Translations under genes and position numbers: made by a program | The notes under the pieces: model-generated | The model's database searches: none | Told to the model about the DNA's origin: nothing | The model's input: the letters and a program-made list of their open reading frames with translations, nothing else | Shown here: piece after piece, positions 42,810 through 52,177 of the stretch | Layout of the letters: the number at the start of each line of letters is the position of its first letter | Position numbering within the stretch: the first letter of the stretch is position 1 | Assembly: GCA_002049495.1 (NCBI GenBank) | Contig: LLYS01000013.1 | Location: 1 to 61,856, forward strand | Length of the DNA: 61,856 nt | Reading direction: 5' to 3' | DNA from: Epsilonproteobacteria bacterium tcs-49 | GTDB taxonomy: Bacteria; Campylobacterota; Campylobacteria; Campylobacterales; Sulfurovaceae

Positions 42810-42859
42810 CGGGTATGAAACTTGCATAGCACTTTATAGAGACACACAAGGAGTCGGCT

Positions 42860-43249
42860 ATGCGAAAACCCTTTGATCAAAACAAGCATCTGCTGCACAA
42901 TGAGCATATGGATCACACCCACCGGGAGTTTTTGGAAATTTACAACAAGGCGGATTTAGAGAGTGATGACTCCATCGCCGAGGTTGTGACCAAACTCTAC
43001 CACCACAGTATCGAACACTTTGAAAAGGAGCAGGAACTCATGCAGCACTACGGGTATCCCCGCAAGCGTGAGCACACCCAGGAGCATGAGCGCACCCTGG
43101 CGCAGATGCGTCAGTTTCTGGCTAAAAAGGATTCCCTTTTCGGCAAAAAGCTGCTGCGTTCATACTACCTCGAAGCCCTCCCCGAATGGTTTGATCTGCA
43201 CCTGATCAGTATGGACAGCGATCTCGCCCACTTTCTTGCACAAAGGTAA
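42860..43249 (+). CDS. Bacteriohemerythrin
   Basis: A 129-residue single-domain hemerythrin that binds O2 at a di-iron centre. His/carboxylate ligands are visible in order: NEHMDHTHREF, HHSIEHFEKE, EHTQEHERTL and HLISMDSDL. In Campylobacterota such proteins take part in oxygen sensing or delivery and protect iron-sulfur enzymes (family knowledge). The start has AAGGAG upstream. It follows the kinase group after 50 bases, and may share transcription; an oxygen link to these kinases is a guess. Confidence 0.92.
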   Translation: MRKPFDQNKHLLHNEHMDHTHREFLEIYNKADLESDDSIAEVVTKLYHHSIEHFEKEQELMQHYGYPRKREHTQEHERTLAQMRQFLAKKDSLFGKKLLRSYYLEALPEWFDLHLISMDSDLAHFLAQR

Positions 43250-43253
43250 CCCA

Positions 43254-43691
43254 ATGACAAAAACCACACGCCAATGGCTCGAAGCAAACGGCTACGACAA
43301 AGAAAACCTGGATAAAAGCGGCCGCTACGGCAATACCGCTTTGATGAAAGCGGTACGAGAGGGCAGAGCAGATATCTGCGAAGAGTTGCTGCGCTACGGC
43401 CCCGACCTTCATATCCGCAACATCGACGGCAATACCGCACTGTGGAACGCCTGTTTCGGGCAAAGCGACGCTTGCGTCACCATGCTCCTTGATGCGGGGA
43501 TCGACCCCGACACCACCAACGACAACGGCGTCACCGCCCTGCACTACTGCGCCAGCGCGGGCCATGAGAGGATGGTGGAGCTGCTTTTAAAAGCCGGAGC
43601 CAAAACGCAGACAGAAAACCTCGACGGATTCCAGGCGATCGATCTGGCGGCCACTCCGAGAATTTACAAACTGCTCAAAGCGGCCCGATGA
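43254..43691 (+). CDS. Ankyrin-repeat protein
   Basis: A 145-residue cytoplasmic protein with about three ankyrin repeats, each with the GNTAL / GVTALHYCA loop and DAGIDPDTT or KAGAKTQTE turn. Ankyrin repeats bind other proteins; partner unknown. I start it at the ATG 43254 with AAAGG upstream, four bases after the hemerythrin stop. It overlaps the next small gene by four bases. There is no signal peptide, so it should act inside the cell. Confidence 0.88.
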   Translation: MTKTTRQWLEANGYDKENLDKSGRYGNTALMKAVREGRADICEELLRYGPDLHIRNIDGNTALWNACFGQSDACVTMLLDAGIDPDTTNDNGVTALHYCASAGHERMVELLLKAGAKTQTENLDGFQAIDLAATPRIYKLLKAAR

Positions 43692-43978
43692 ACCCCTGCT
43701 TGATCAACCTGTGCAAAGAGTTTGAACCCCTGCGCGGCTTTTTGCATGATCCCGCGGCCCATAAACAGCAGCAGGTGCGCAGGCTTTTTTTGGAGTTTAT
43801 GCGATGTTTTAGTAGTATACAGGAGGAGAAGCTGCGTTTCCCCCGGGAGTTTCAAAACGACGTGCGCCTTTTTAACGCAGGGGACGGCCCCACTATCCGA
43901 AAGTTTGAGGATGTGCAGCTGCAGTATCTGCTGCTGAGCGACTTTTACGATTACTGCCGCTTGAGCAAACGCATCTGA
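43688..43978 (+). CDS. Small unknown protein
   Basis: A 96-residue soluble helical protein with no family I recognise. It starts inside the ankyrin gene stop (ATGA) and ends 11 bases before the nitroreductase gene, so it is one of four coupled genes. Features are MNPCLINLCKEFEPLRGFLH at the start, a FREFQ-like basic stretch and a C-terminal YLLLSDFYDYCRLSKRI. It may be a partner of the nitroreductase; that is inference from position only. Confidence 0.65.
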   Translation: MNPCLINLCKEFEPLRGFLHDPAAHKQQQVRRLFLEFMRCFSSIQEEKLRFPREFQNDVRLFNAGDGPTIRKFEDVQLQYLLLSDFYDYCRLSKRI

Positions 43979-43989
43979 CAGGAGAGCAT

Positions 43990-45246
43990 ATGCCCTATTG
44001 CCACCAACACACCAAGCACTCATACAAAAGCGTGCGCAGCAACGCCTTTTTTCTCGATTGGCAAACCCAACCCAGAAGCTATAAGCGCTATCCCCACTTT
44101 TACCCCCGTTTCAGCCTCGAGGGGCACGAAGAGCTTGAAAAGCTCGCCCTTATCGGGTGCGTAACGATGACGCGCCAATACCCGGGCATGGAGTTACAAC
44201 TGCGAAGCGTCCCCAGCGCGGGCGGTCTATACCCCTGTGAAATCTACCTGCAGCTGCGCGGCATCAAAGGTTTCATCGACGGCATCTACCACTTTGAGTA
44301 TGATACAAAAAACCTCTGTCTGCTCCATGAGATCGAAAAGGACGGCGTGGAATCCTTTTTTCCCGATACCTCTAAGCAGCGGGGGATCATCGCCCTGGTT
44401 TCCACCGTCTATTTCCGCTCCTCGTGGAAATACAGAGACCGAGCCCTGCGCTACCTCTTTTTAGACAGCGGCCACCAGCTTGGAGCGATCTACTCGGCGA
44501 TGCGCTGCATGGACAGGGAATCGCGGCTGCACTTTAGCTTTGATAAAACCGCTCTGAATGAGCGCTTCGGTTTCCGCGACGACGAAATGTTCACCGCCGC
44601 TTTGTTTGCTTCGCAAGATACCCAAAAACCCTGTGAACCGATGAAGGTCCGGCTACCCTACGTATGCGGCTGCGACTACCTTGAAAGCAACGACTTTATC
44701 GAAAGCTCCTACCGCGAGGGGGCGGCCTTTGACGATACCCCTTTGCCGCTGCAAAACTTTTTTACCCAAACCCCCGCTTCTTCGCTGGAGGACGCGATCT
44801 TCAAACGCCGCTCCATCCGCGCTTTTTCGGGGAAATCCATTACCCGGAAGGAGTTTGAAAAACTCTGCGCGGGAATCTTTGAATTCGCTTCTTCCCAGGA
44901 TATACAGATCTATTATACCCTGCACAGGGTCGAGGATATGGGCTTGGGACTTTACTGCAACGGCAATTTGGAAAAAACGGGAGAGTTTAGCAAAACGTCA
45001 CGCTACCTGGGACTTGAACAAGCCCTCGGCGGCGACAGTGCCGTGACCTTTTACTTTACCTCCAAAGAGGAGTACCGCTACCAAAAGGTTTCCATGCTCA
45101 GCGGTTTTATCGCCCAGCTTCTCTATCTCAAAGCACAGCTGCTGGGGCTTGGATGCAGCGGTATCGGGGCATACTACGACGATGAGGTCAAAGGTTTTTT
45201 GCAAACCCCGAACAATATCCTCTACATGCTCGCCGTAGGGCGTTAA
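43990..45246 (+). CDS. SagB-type double nitroreductase-family dehydrogenase
   Basis: A 418-residue FMN flavoprotein of the SagB/ThcOx type. The signature RSVPSAGGLYPCEIY is at 72-86; members oxidise thiazolines and oxazolines to aromatic azoles in modified-peptide biosynthesis. A second nitroreductase-like half begins near residue 260 with FKRRSIRAFSGKSITRKEF and ends with LLGLGCSGIGAYYDD. No YcaO cyclodehydratase or precursor peptide is adjacent, so another dehydrogenase role is equally likely. The ATG at 43990 has AGGAG upstream. It converges on tex with overlapping stop codons. Confidence 0.85.
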   Translation: MPYCHQHTKHSYKSVRSNAFFLDWQTQPRSYKRYPHFYPRFSLEGHEELEKLALIGCVTMTRQYPGMELQLRSVPSAGGLYPCEIYLQLRGIKGFIDGIYHFEYDTKNLCLLHEIEKDGVESFFPDTSKQRGIIALVSTVYFRSSWKYRDRALRYLFLDSGHQLGAIYSAMRCMDRESRLHFSFDKTALNERFGFRDDEMFTAALFASQDTQKPCEPMKVRLPYVCGCDYLESNDFIESSYREGAAFDDTPLPLQNFFTQTPASSLEDAIFKRRSIRAFSGKSITRKEFEKLCAGIFEFASSQDIQIYYTLHRVEDMGLGLYCNGNLEKTGEFSKTSRYLGLEQALGGDSAVTFYFTSKEEYRYQKVSMLSGFIAQLLYLKAQLLGLGCSGIGAYYDDEVKGFLQTPNNILYMLAVGR

Positions 45247-47351
45247 TCGTTCAGCCGCAAGGAGACGCGCTGCTTTTTGCGCTCAATCTCTATCACCTCC
45301 AAAGAGGGCAGATACTGTCCCACGGCGACCGCTTCAAAAGGGTGGCGGATCTGCTTTGCCGAGAGTTTGGAGATGTGGATCAGCGCGTCGTTTTTCAACC
45401 CGATATCCACAAACGCACCGAAATCGGTGATATTTCGCACTACGCCGGAGACATACTCGCCCACCTTTAGCTTTTCCAGGGTGGTCACCCCCTTTTTGAA
45501 AGGAATTGCCGGCAGTTGCGAACGGGGGTCAAAGCCCGGCTTTTGCAGCTCAAAGATGATATCGCGCAGGGTTTCGCAGCCGCATTCATATTTTTGGCAC
45601 AACTGCTGCAACTGCTCGCGGGATATATTTTCAAGGCTTTTTTTCTTCTGCAGGCGCTTGGCGATCCCGTAGCTTTCGGGGTGGATCCCCGTATTGTCCA
45701 AAGGATCGTTCCCCTCCTTGATACGCAAAAAACCCGCGGCCTGTTCAAAGGCTTTCTCACCGAACCCTTTGACCTCAAGCAACGCCCTTTTTGTGGCAAA
45801 ACCTCCCTTTTCACGGCGGTGTTTCACAATCGTTTCGGCAAGTTTGGGGCCGATACCGGATACGTAGCTCAGCAGTTTGGCCGAAGCGCTGTTTAAATCC
45901 ACCCCCACACGATTGACCACATCCTCTATCGCTTCTTCCAGCCTTTTATCCAGCAGTTTTTTATCGATATCGTGCTGGTACTGCCCCACCCCCAGAGACT
46001 TGGGATCGATCTTGACAAGGGCCGCCATGGGGTCTTGCAGGCGCGCGGCGATGGAGATCGCACCGCGGACGGTAACGTCCAACTCGGGATACTCCCGTGC
46101 CGCTTCTTTGGAAGCGGAGTACACCGACGCGCCCGCTTCGGAAACCACCGTATACGCCAACTCCCCGCCCTGATCGTTGAAGCGGGCAAAAAACTCCTGC
46201 GTTTCGCGTGAAGCGGTGCCGTTGCCGATGGCCGCGGCTTTGATACCGTGCTTATGCACCAGCCGCTCCAGTACCGCTTTGGCTCCCTCGAAATCGTTTT
46301 TCGGAGGGGTCGGAAAGATCACCCCGTGCTCCTGCAACTCCCCGTTTGGATCCAGCACCGCCAGTTTGCAGCCGCTTTTGAATCCGGGATCGACCCCCAG
46401 TACCGTCTGTTTGCGCACGGGCGGCGTCATGAGCATCTGTGCGACGTTTTTCCCAAACAGCAGCGCCGCCTGGTTCTGGGAGCGCTCCTTAAGCAGGGCG
46501 TGCACCTGCCGCTCTACCGAGGGCAGCATCAAACGGGTAAAGCCGTCTTTGTACGCCTCCTCCAGATAGCGTTTGGCGCTTTTGGCCCGCGGCGGGATAC
46601 GGTGATGGACGATGTTGTTGAGCACCCGCTCCCTGTCGATGGTGATTTTGACGCTGAGCTGCTTTTGCTTCTCACCCCTGGCGATGGCAAGATAGCGGTG
46701 CGAAGGTATGGTCAGAACCCGCTCCTTATAATTAATGTATGGACTATACACCCCTTCACTGTCATACTCTTTGCCCGCTTTTACCTCCAAAATACCGTGT
46801 TTGAACATCACCTTACGGATGATTTCGCGCTCTTTGGCATCCTCGCTGAGCTTTTGGGCGATGATATGTTTGGCTCCCTCCAGGGCCTGGGAAACGGTTT
46901 TGATCTCCCCTTTGAGAAAACCTTTCGCCGCTTTTTGCAGCTGCGTTGTCTCCATATCCGCCTGTTCAAGCATCCGTGCCAGGGGAGCAAGTCCCGCTTT
47001 GAGCGCTGCTGTGGCTTTGGTGGTTTTGCTCTCTTTAAAGGGTTTATACAGATCCTCCAACTCGTTTAAATTTTTAGCATTAATTATTTTATTTAAGATG
47101 TTTTTTGAGAGCTGTTCCTTCTCCTCCAAAAGAGCTTTGATCTCCTCTTTTCGCTGCTGCAACCGCTTGAGGTACTCGTACTCCTCCATAAACTCCCGCA
47201 ACTCTCCGTCGCTAACCGTTCCCGTCTGCTCTTTTCGATAGCGTGCGATGAAAGGGACGGTAGCCCCCTGTTGCAGGAGTTGAAGAATATTTCGAACATA
47301 TTTTTCCTCTATTTTGGTCTTTTCAGCCAAAAGATGTGTAAAATCTGCCAT
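45243..47351 (-). CDS. tex: Tex-like RNA-binding transcriptional accessory protein
   Basis: A 702-residue soluble nucleic-acid binding protein. In order: helical N-terminus, YqgF/RuvX-like RNase H fold (GVDPGFKSGCKLAVLD, near 322-337), helix-hairpin-helix (SGIGPKLAETIVKH), and a C-terminal S1 domain (GEYVSGVVRNITDFGAFVDIG). Tex aids transcription and is related to eukaryotic Spt6; it binds RNA/DNA without known catalysis. The ATG is 46 bases inside the divergent region from hup. No defect. Confidence 0.95.
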   Translation of the reverse strand: MADFTHLLAEKTKIEEKYVRNILQLLQQGATVPFIARYRKEQTGTVSDGELREFMEEYEYLKRLQQRKEEIKALLEEKEQLSKNILNKIINAKNLNELEDLYKPFKESKTTKATAALKAGLAPLARMLEQADMETTQLQKAAKGFLKGEIKTVSQALEGAKHIIAQKLSEDAKEREIIRKVMFKHGILEVKAGKEYDSEGVYSPYINYKERVLTIPSHRYLAIARGEKQKQLSVKITIDRERVLNNIVHHRIPPRAKSAKRYLEEAYKDGFTRLMLPSVERQVHALLKERSQNQAALLFGKNVAQMLMTPPVRKQTVLGVDPGFKSGCKLAVLDPNGELQEHGVIFPTPPKNDFEGAKAVLERLVHKHGIKAAAIGNGTASRETQEFFARFNDQGGELAYTVVSEAGASVYSASKEAAREYPELDVTVRGAISIAARLQDPMAALVKIDPKSLGVGQYQHDIDKKLLDKRLEEAIEDVVNRVGVDLNSASAKLLSYVSGIGPKLAETIVKHRREKGGFATKRALLEVKGFGEKAFEQAAGFLRIKEGNDPLDNTGIHPESYGIAKRLQKKKSLENISREQLQQLCQKYECGCETLRDIIFELQKPGFDPRSQLPAIPFKKGVTTLEKLKVGEYVSGVVRNITDFGAFVDIGLKNDALIHISKLSAKQIRHPFEAVAVGQYLPSLEVIEIERKKQRVSLRLND

Positions 47352-47472
47352 GAATCACCCGAATTTTTGTAAAATCTTAACGAATATTGCCTAAAATCCC
47401 CTATATCCCTTGCATTAAATCACATTTTATATTAAAATTTTGATATACTTACTTCAAAAAAGGATAGAACGT

Positions 47473-47757
47473 ATGACAAAAGCACAATTTGTTGAACTGG
47501 TACAAAGCACTGGAGACTACGCTACAAAAACGGAAGCGGAAAAAGCGATCAAAGCATTCACGGGGGCGGTGACTGAAGCTCTTACAAAAAAAGAGGACGT
47601 TTCCTTGGTAGGATTCGGTAGCTTTGTAGCAACTCTTCAAAAGGGGAAAAGCGGTAAGGTTCCAGGAACAGACAAAACATACAAGACAAAAGACAAGATG
47701 GTTCCAAAATTCAAAGCCGGTAAAGGTCTTAAAGACTCTGTCGAAAAAGCAAAGTAA
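47473..47757 (+). CDS. hup: HU-family DNA-binding protein
   Basis: A 94-residue nucleoid protein of HU type that bends and compacts DNA as a dimer. The hydrophobic core VGFGSFVATLQKGKSGKVPG leads into the beta arm; the arm lacks the usual RNPxTG sequence (it reads TDKTYKTKDKMVPKF), as in Campylobacterota HU. Basic, Lys-rich. The ATG at 47473 has AAAAAGGA upstream; the in-frame longer start at 47440 is rejected. A -10 TATACT (47444-47449) with TGA extension lies upstream. A strong hairpin follows the stop. Confidence 0.95.
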   Translation: MTKAQFVELVQSTGDYATKTEAEKAIKAFTGAVTEALTKKEDVSLVGFGSFVATLQKGKSGKVPGTDKTYKTKDKMVPKFKAGKGLKDSVEKAK

Positions 47758-47763
47758 TCCCTA

Positions 47764-47784
47764 CGGGCAGCTTCTGGCTGCCCG
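47764..47784 (+). terminator. Terminator after hup
   Basis: CGGGCAGC (47764-47771) pairs with GCTGCCCG (47777-47784), a strong GC stem with a short loop, followed by CTTCT. It separates hup from the lipoprotein gene starting at 47792. Confidence 0.75.
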
Positions 47785-47791
47785 CTTCTAA

Positions 47792-48553
47792 ATGACCCGC
47801 TCACTTCTTTTTCTATTTATCCTGATTTTTGCCCTGAGCGGCTGTACAACCCCAAAAACCCTGAAAAAAACCCTGCAGACCACCAACGCCTATGAGATAT
47901 CCTACGCTTACGACCAACTCATAGCAACCCTGCTGCACTATAAGCAAAAGCTCGATAAGCGCAACCCGGCAAACGCTCACCAAAAGCTCAAACAGACGCT
48001 GCCCGCAGCGATCCGGGCCCATATACCCCCCAACCGACTGCGCCACCTGCCGCTGCAACATTTTGAAAACGCGGGCGGGTACCTTGAGTACGCCTTTTCA
48101 AAAGATCCCACCGTCAAATACCGCAACGAATACTTGCTCTTTGGGCTTTATGTGATGCTGTATGAAACCTTCCGCATGGAACAGACGCACAAACTCACCG
48201 CTTTGGATTACGAACTGCAAAATCTGCAAAAACTTTACCGAAACCTGCAAATCCTGCAGTGGCGGATAAAATACGCCAAAGACAGCAACGGGGATTACCT
48301 CTTTTTAACGTGGCAGAACAATTGGCAGGTGGAGTTGGCGAAAAGATCAAAATCCGGAGTCGATTACGCTTTGATACCCGATCTGGAGTACCTCAAAAGC
48401 GGAAAAGAGAGTCTCTACGACCCCTCCAACCTCTCTTTTGAAGTGCTCACTTCAAAGATGCTGACCTATACAAAGCTGGCGATCAAGCACCGCGGCGGGG
48501 AGGTACGCGATCTCTCCATCGAGCTGCTGCCCACGCTGGTTTTCGGGTTTTAA
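47792..48553 (+). CDS. Predicted lipoprotein of unknown function
   Basis: A 253-residue secreted lipoprotein. The signal peptide ends in a lipobox (FALSGC) with Cys near residue 18. The mature part is helical with little homology that I recognise; it has TRP-like basic stretches (HKLTALDYELQNLQKLYRN). It may sit in the outer membrane facing the periplasm. The ATG is only seven bases after the hup terminator, with no clear ribosome site. The stop overlaps the recD2 gene stop (convergent). Confidence 0.75.
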   Translation: MTRSLLFLFILIFALSGCTTPKTLKKTLQTTNAYEISYAYDQLIATLLHYKQKLDKRNPANAHQKLKQTLPAAIRAHIPPNRLRHLPLQHFENAGGYLEYAFSKDPTVKYRNEYLLFGLYVMLYETFRMEQTHKLTALDYELQNLQKLYRNLQILQWRIKYAKDSNGDYLFLTWQNNWQVELAKRSKSGVDYALIPDLEYLKSGKESLYDPSNLSFEVLTSKMLTYTKLAIKHRGGEVRDLSIELLPTLVFGF

Positions 48554-50862
48554 ACTTTGCTTTCAAGCTGCTTCATAAAGGTGTTGCGCCGGGTTTCATC
48601 CGCGCGCCGGCAGCCCAGTTCAAAGGCTTCCTTCTCCCCCACGAGCACCAGCCGCTCCCTGGCCCGCGTCATCATGGTATAAAGCAGCTTGTTATTAAGC
48701 ATCACATAGTGGCTCATCGTCATGGGGATGACGGTGTTGCGGTACTCGGACCCCTGGGATTTGTGCCCGCTGATGGCATAACCCAGATCGATCACGCCGT
48801 TTTTAAAATCGGTCTTTGAGTAGATAGCGTAGTACTCCTCGTTTGGGTAAAGTACGTGGATCTCATCTTCGCCCAGATCGATCTTTTTGATCAACCCCAC
48901 CTGCCCGTTAAAAACGCGGTTTTCATAGCGCTGGGGATCGTTGGCTTCATAATCGGCGCAGCGGATCACCTCCATGGTTTTATTTTGCAGGTGCAGCACC
49001 TTGTCCCCCACCCGAAAGTCGCGTCGATCCGAGATTTTGAAATGCTTTCCGCTCTGTTTTGGCGTCAACACCTCCTGTACCACGCCGTTGAGATGTTTGG
49101 TCCCCAGCAGGGTTTCTTTCATGGGCGTAACCACTTGAAAGATGGTCAGCGCTTCCCACGGATCGCTTTGCAGCGCCTCCTCGATCTCGGGTTTGAAGCG
49201 CTCGGCAAGTTTTTGGATATAGCGCACCGTCTTTTGCTGGTAGCGCTCGCGGTATTCCCGCAGCTTCGTTTGGGAGAGTTGCTGCTTAAGCTGCCAATAA
49301 TCGGGAATGGAGCGGTCGATGAAGTAAAAGTCGCTGAACCTGCCCATATAGTTTTCCGGTACGTTGCCAAAGCGCACCTCCTGGGCAAAGAGTTTGATCA
49401 CCGCATCCTCTTTTTGGCGGTAGATGGTATCAAGCGTCACGCCCCGCACCAGCTTTTGATCCAACGCGTCGCTGAAGATTTCCGCCGCGCCCACGGGCGG
49501 CAGCTGCGCGGGGTCGCCCAGCATGATCAGCACGCTTTGGCTAAAATCGATCGCTTGCAGCAGGGAGAAGAAGATAAAGATATCGACCATGGAGGTTTCA
49601 TCCACCAAAATGACGCGTTTGGGGATCGGTTTGTCGGCGTTGTGGACAAAGCCCCCCGTTTCGCTGTTGTATGAAAGCAGCGAGTGGATCGTCATCGCTT
49701 CATATCCCGACTGCTTTTTGATACGGTTTGCCGCCACCCCGGACAGGGCGCAGCAGATGATCTGATTGCGCCCGTAGCGCTGCTCATACAGCTGCAAAAT
49801 CGCTTTGGAGGTGGTGGTTTTACCCGTTCCGGCGTACCCGGTGATCGCAAAGACGTTTGGCTGGCTGTTGCCCAGTTCGATCGCCTGCTTTTGCTTTTCG
49901 CCCAGCGTCACGCCCTCGCTTTTTTCATAACCTTTCATAAACGCTTCTATGTTTTTATGCAGCATATCTTTATTTTTGGAAAGGTTTTGGCGCAAAATCT
50001 CGATGATCGCTTTTTCCATCTGCTCATAGCGCGGCAGCGATACCCAGCCACCCGCCGTTTCCACTAAACGGCGGGTAAAAAGCATCTGCTCATACAGCTT
50101 TTCAAAATCCTCCCTTTCCAAAATAAACTCCCCCTCTACGCAGCTTTCCTCCTTTGCCCTTTCAAAGAGTTCCCCCTTTTCCATCAGCGTATCGCCGCGG
50201 CCGATCATATACTCTTGCAGGCAGTACTCCATGCACGTTTGCAGCCGCTGCTCGCTGTCCGGGGCCACGCCGATCTTTCTGGCGATGGCGTCGGCTTTTT
50301 TAAACCCGATCCCCCGTATCTCGGTGATTTTGTAGGGGTTGTTTTGCAAAACGGCGACGCTGTGCTCCTTATAGGTATCATAGATTGTAAAGATCATTTT
50401 GTTGGTGATGCCAAAGGGGAGCAAAAACTCCGACAGCGCGCGGATCTGGCGCTTGTCATCCCAGCCTTGAAGGATCTTTTGCTGCTTTTTTTTGCCGATC
50501 CCTTTGATCTTGAGCAGCTCCGCGGGGCACTCTTGAAGCATCCGTTCAAACTCGCTGCTGTTGCCGTAGCGCTCGGTGATTTCGCGCGCGGAGGCTTCGG
50601 TGATACCGCCTAGAACTTTGGTTAGGAAATAAAAGAGTTCATTCTCCCCCGAAGCCAATTCATAACTCTCAAAGGCGAAGGTTTGCCCGTAAGGGGTGCT
50701 TTGCATCTGCCCGTAAAGCGTTATGGGTTCGTGCAGCAGCGTTTCCACGGCGTCGAGGATAGTGCCCTTGGCGCTGAAATCGTCCCCGGTGGCGAAGATG
50801 GCGAATTCGTTATTTTGATAAATAACTTTGACAAAAGCGGTTTCGATCTTTTGGAGTTCTAT
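48550..50862 (-). CDS. recD2: RecD2-like DNA helicase, non-canonical start
   Basis: A roughly 770-residue superfamily 1B helicase moving 5' to 3' on DNA. It has N-terminal helix-hairpin-helix motifs (LLKIKGIGKKKQQKIL and ITEIRGIGFKKADAIA), Walker A GYAGTGKTTTSKAI, motif II VDETSMVD, motif III LGDPAQLPPVG and a late SGHKSQGSEY motif. The frame has no ATG, GTG or TTG before the conserved QKIETAFVKV segment; GTT-ATA at 50865-50860 directly follows the transglycosylase TAG. I place the start at the ATA (50862) with AAGG upstream of it, as the best guess. A continuing upstream frame is a shadow of the neighbour. Function clear, start uncertain. Confidence 0.88.
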   Translation of the reverse strand: MELQKIETAFVKVIYQNNEFAIFATGDDFSAKGTILDAVETLLHEPITLYGQMQSTPYGQTFAFESYELASGENELFYFLTKVLGGITEASAREITERYGNSSEFERMLQECPAELLKIKGIGKKKQQKILQGWDDKRQIRALSEFLLPFGITNKMIFTIYDTYKEHSVAVLQNNPYKITEIRGIGFKKADAIARKIGVAPDSEQRLQTCMEYCLQEYMIGRGDTLMEKGELFERAKEESCVEGEFILEREDFEKLYEQMLFTRRLVETAGGWVSLPRYEQMEKAIIEILRQNLSKNKDMLHKNIEAFMKGYEKSEGVTLGEKQKQAIELGNSQPNVFAITGYAGTGKTTTSKAILQLYEQRYGRNQIICCALSGVAANRIKKQSGYEAMTIHSLLSYNSETGGFVHNADKPIPKRVILVDETSMVDIFIFFSLLQAIDFSQSVLIMLGDPAQLPPVGAAEIFSDALDQKLVRGVTLDTIYRQKEDAVIKLFAQEVRFGNVPENYMGRFSDFYFIDRSIPDYWQLKQQLSQTKLREYRERYQQKTVRYIQKLAERFKPEIEEALQSDPWEALTIFQVVTPMKETLLGTKHLNGVVQEVLTPKQSGKHFKISDRRDFRVGDKVLHLQNKTMEVIRCADYEANDPQRYENRVFNGQVGLIKKIDLGEDEIHVLYPNEEYYAIYSKTDFKNGVIDLGYAISGHKSQGSEYRNTVIPMTMSHYVMLNNKLLYTMMTRARERLVLVGEKEAFELGCRRADETRRNTFMKQLESKV

Positions 50863-50866
50863 AACG

Positions 50867-52036
50867 CTACCCTTCGTAGATGATAAAGCGCTTCTTGGCG
50901 TCGGTGACCTTTTGCAGATAGCGCCTGGTTTCGCTGTAAGGCAGCGACGTTTTGAGCTTTTGATACACTTGCCGCGGCTGCATGGAGTTGATCTTTGAGA
51001 TGGCGCGGCTTTTGGAGCTTGAAAAGGTGCGATACACATTGGACGCGCCGGTGTTGTACGCGCTGATAACGCAGTATTCGCGGTTAACGGGGTTTTGAAT
51101 CTCTTTTAAATAGCGGTATTTTAAAATATGCAGATACCCCGTGCCCAGTTCGATATTGTTCTTTGCGTTAAACAGATACTCCTTGCTCGGGGCGCGGTTG
51201 CTTTTTTTCACAAAGCGCATGGCGTCTACGCCCGCGGTGGAGGGCACGATCTGCATCAATCCGTACGCCGGGACGTGGCTGATCGCAAAGGGGTTGAAAT
51301 TGCTCTCCGTCTCAATCACGGCGTAAACCAAAGAGCGGTCGATGTTGTAGCGCTTGGCGTAGGTTTCGATATAGGGGGCGTACTTGGCCGCGCGCTTATC
51401 CAAAGCGTCGTTTTCCATCTTGATGGTGACATAGTGTACCTGCTTGCCGTTGACCTTCGTCGTGCGCAGCTTGCGCTCGATAAGCATATCCGCAAAGCGG
51501 TTGGCACGCCAGCTATAAAGTACATATTTGTTATCGTAATCCCTCACCTGCCCGGCTAAAAAGGGCGTACCTTTAGGCTGTACCTCCTTGGCCGAGTACA
51601 GATCCACGCCCCGGGGATCGTCGGGGGTCAACAGCGTGGTGACGATCGCTTTTTGCAAACTCTGCTTCGGGTGCTGCGTATCGATGGTTTCAACCCGTAC
51701 TACGCCCCTATCAAAATCGATCTGCGCGCGGCTTTTGTAGTTTTGGGTATATTTGACATACTCCTTTGGCGAAGACTCTTTGACGCCCCCTTCGCCCCAT
51801 ACCGCTCCCGCGGCTTTGTAAAAGCGCAGCAGCACTTCCAGGTAGTTTTTCTTGATATGATCCATATCGCGTTCGAGTTTGTCCGGATTAGCCGCATAGG
51901 TGATGCTTTTATTGATAGCAAACTCTTTGAGCGCCGCGTCGGTGGGGTTTTGTGCCAGGGAGATCGCCTGTCTGTATTCGCTGACGCTGCAGCCGCTAAA
52001 CAGCAGGGCGCCCAGTAGAAGTAATCGCTTTTTCAT
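50867..52036 (-). CDS. mltC: MltC-like membrane-bound lytic transglycosylase
   Basis: A 389-residue lipoprotein that cleaves peptidoglycan glycan strands. The lipobox LLFSGC puts the lipid on C16. An N-terminal DUF3393-like part covers about 40-210. The SLT catalytic domain (about 235-385) has the catalytic Glu of ETESNFNP (E242 to E244 region), then VPAYGLMQIVPSTAG and an AYNTG loop. I choose the ATG 52036 (MKKRLLLLG) because it gives the signal peptide; an upstream ATG in frame gives an unlikely leader. Its stop abuts the recD2 frame. Confidence 0.93.
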   Translation of the reverse strand: MKKRLLLLGALLFSGCSVSEYRQAISLAQNPTDAALKEFAINKSITYAANPDKLERDMDHIKKNYLEVLLRFYKAAGAVWGEGGVKESSPKEYVKYTQNYKSRAQIDFDRGVVRVETIDTQHPKQSLQKAIVTTLLTPDDPRGVDLYSAKEVQPKGTPFLAGQVRDYDNKYVLYSWRANRFADMLIERKLRTTKVNGKQVHYVTIKMENDALDKRAAKYAPYIETYAKRYNIDRSLVYAVIETESNFNPFAISHVPAYGLMQIVPSTAGVDAMRFVKKSNRAPSKEYLFNAKNNIELGTGYLHILKYRYLKEIQNPVNREYCVISAYNTGASNVYRTFSSSKSRAISKINSMQPRQVYQKLKTSLPYSETRRYLQKVTDAKKRFIIYEG

Positions 52037-52177
52037 GAAGATATTATAACACAAACTGCAGCTGCTTTCATCTTTAATACACTTTTGTATAAAATTAGCA
52101 AAACGTTTGCATAACCCTATCGAATCGACGGTAGTGTTATGCAAAGGTTTTCTCTAGTATCTATTGAAGGAGTACCT

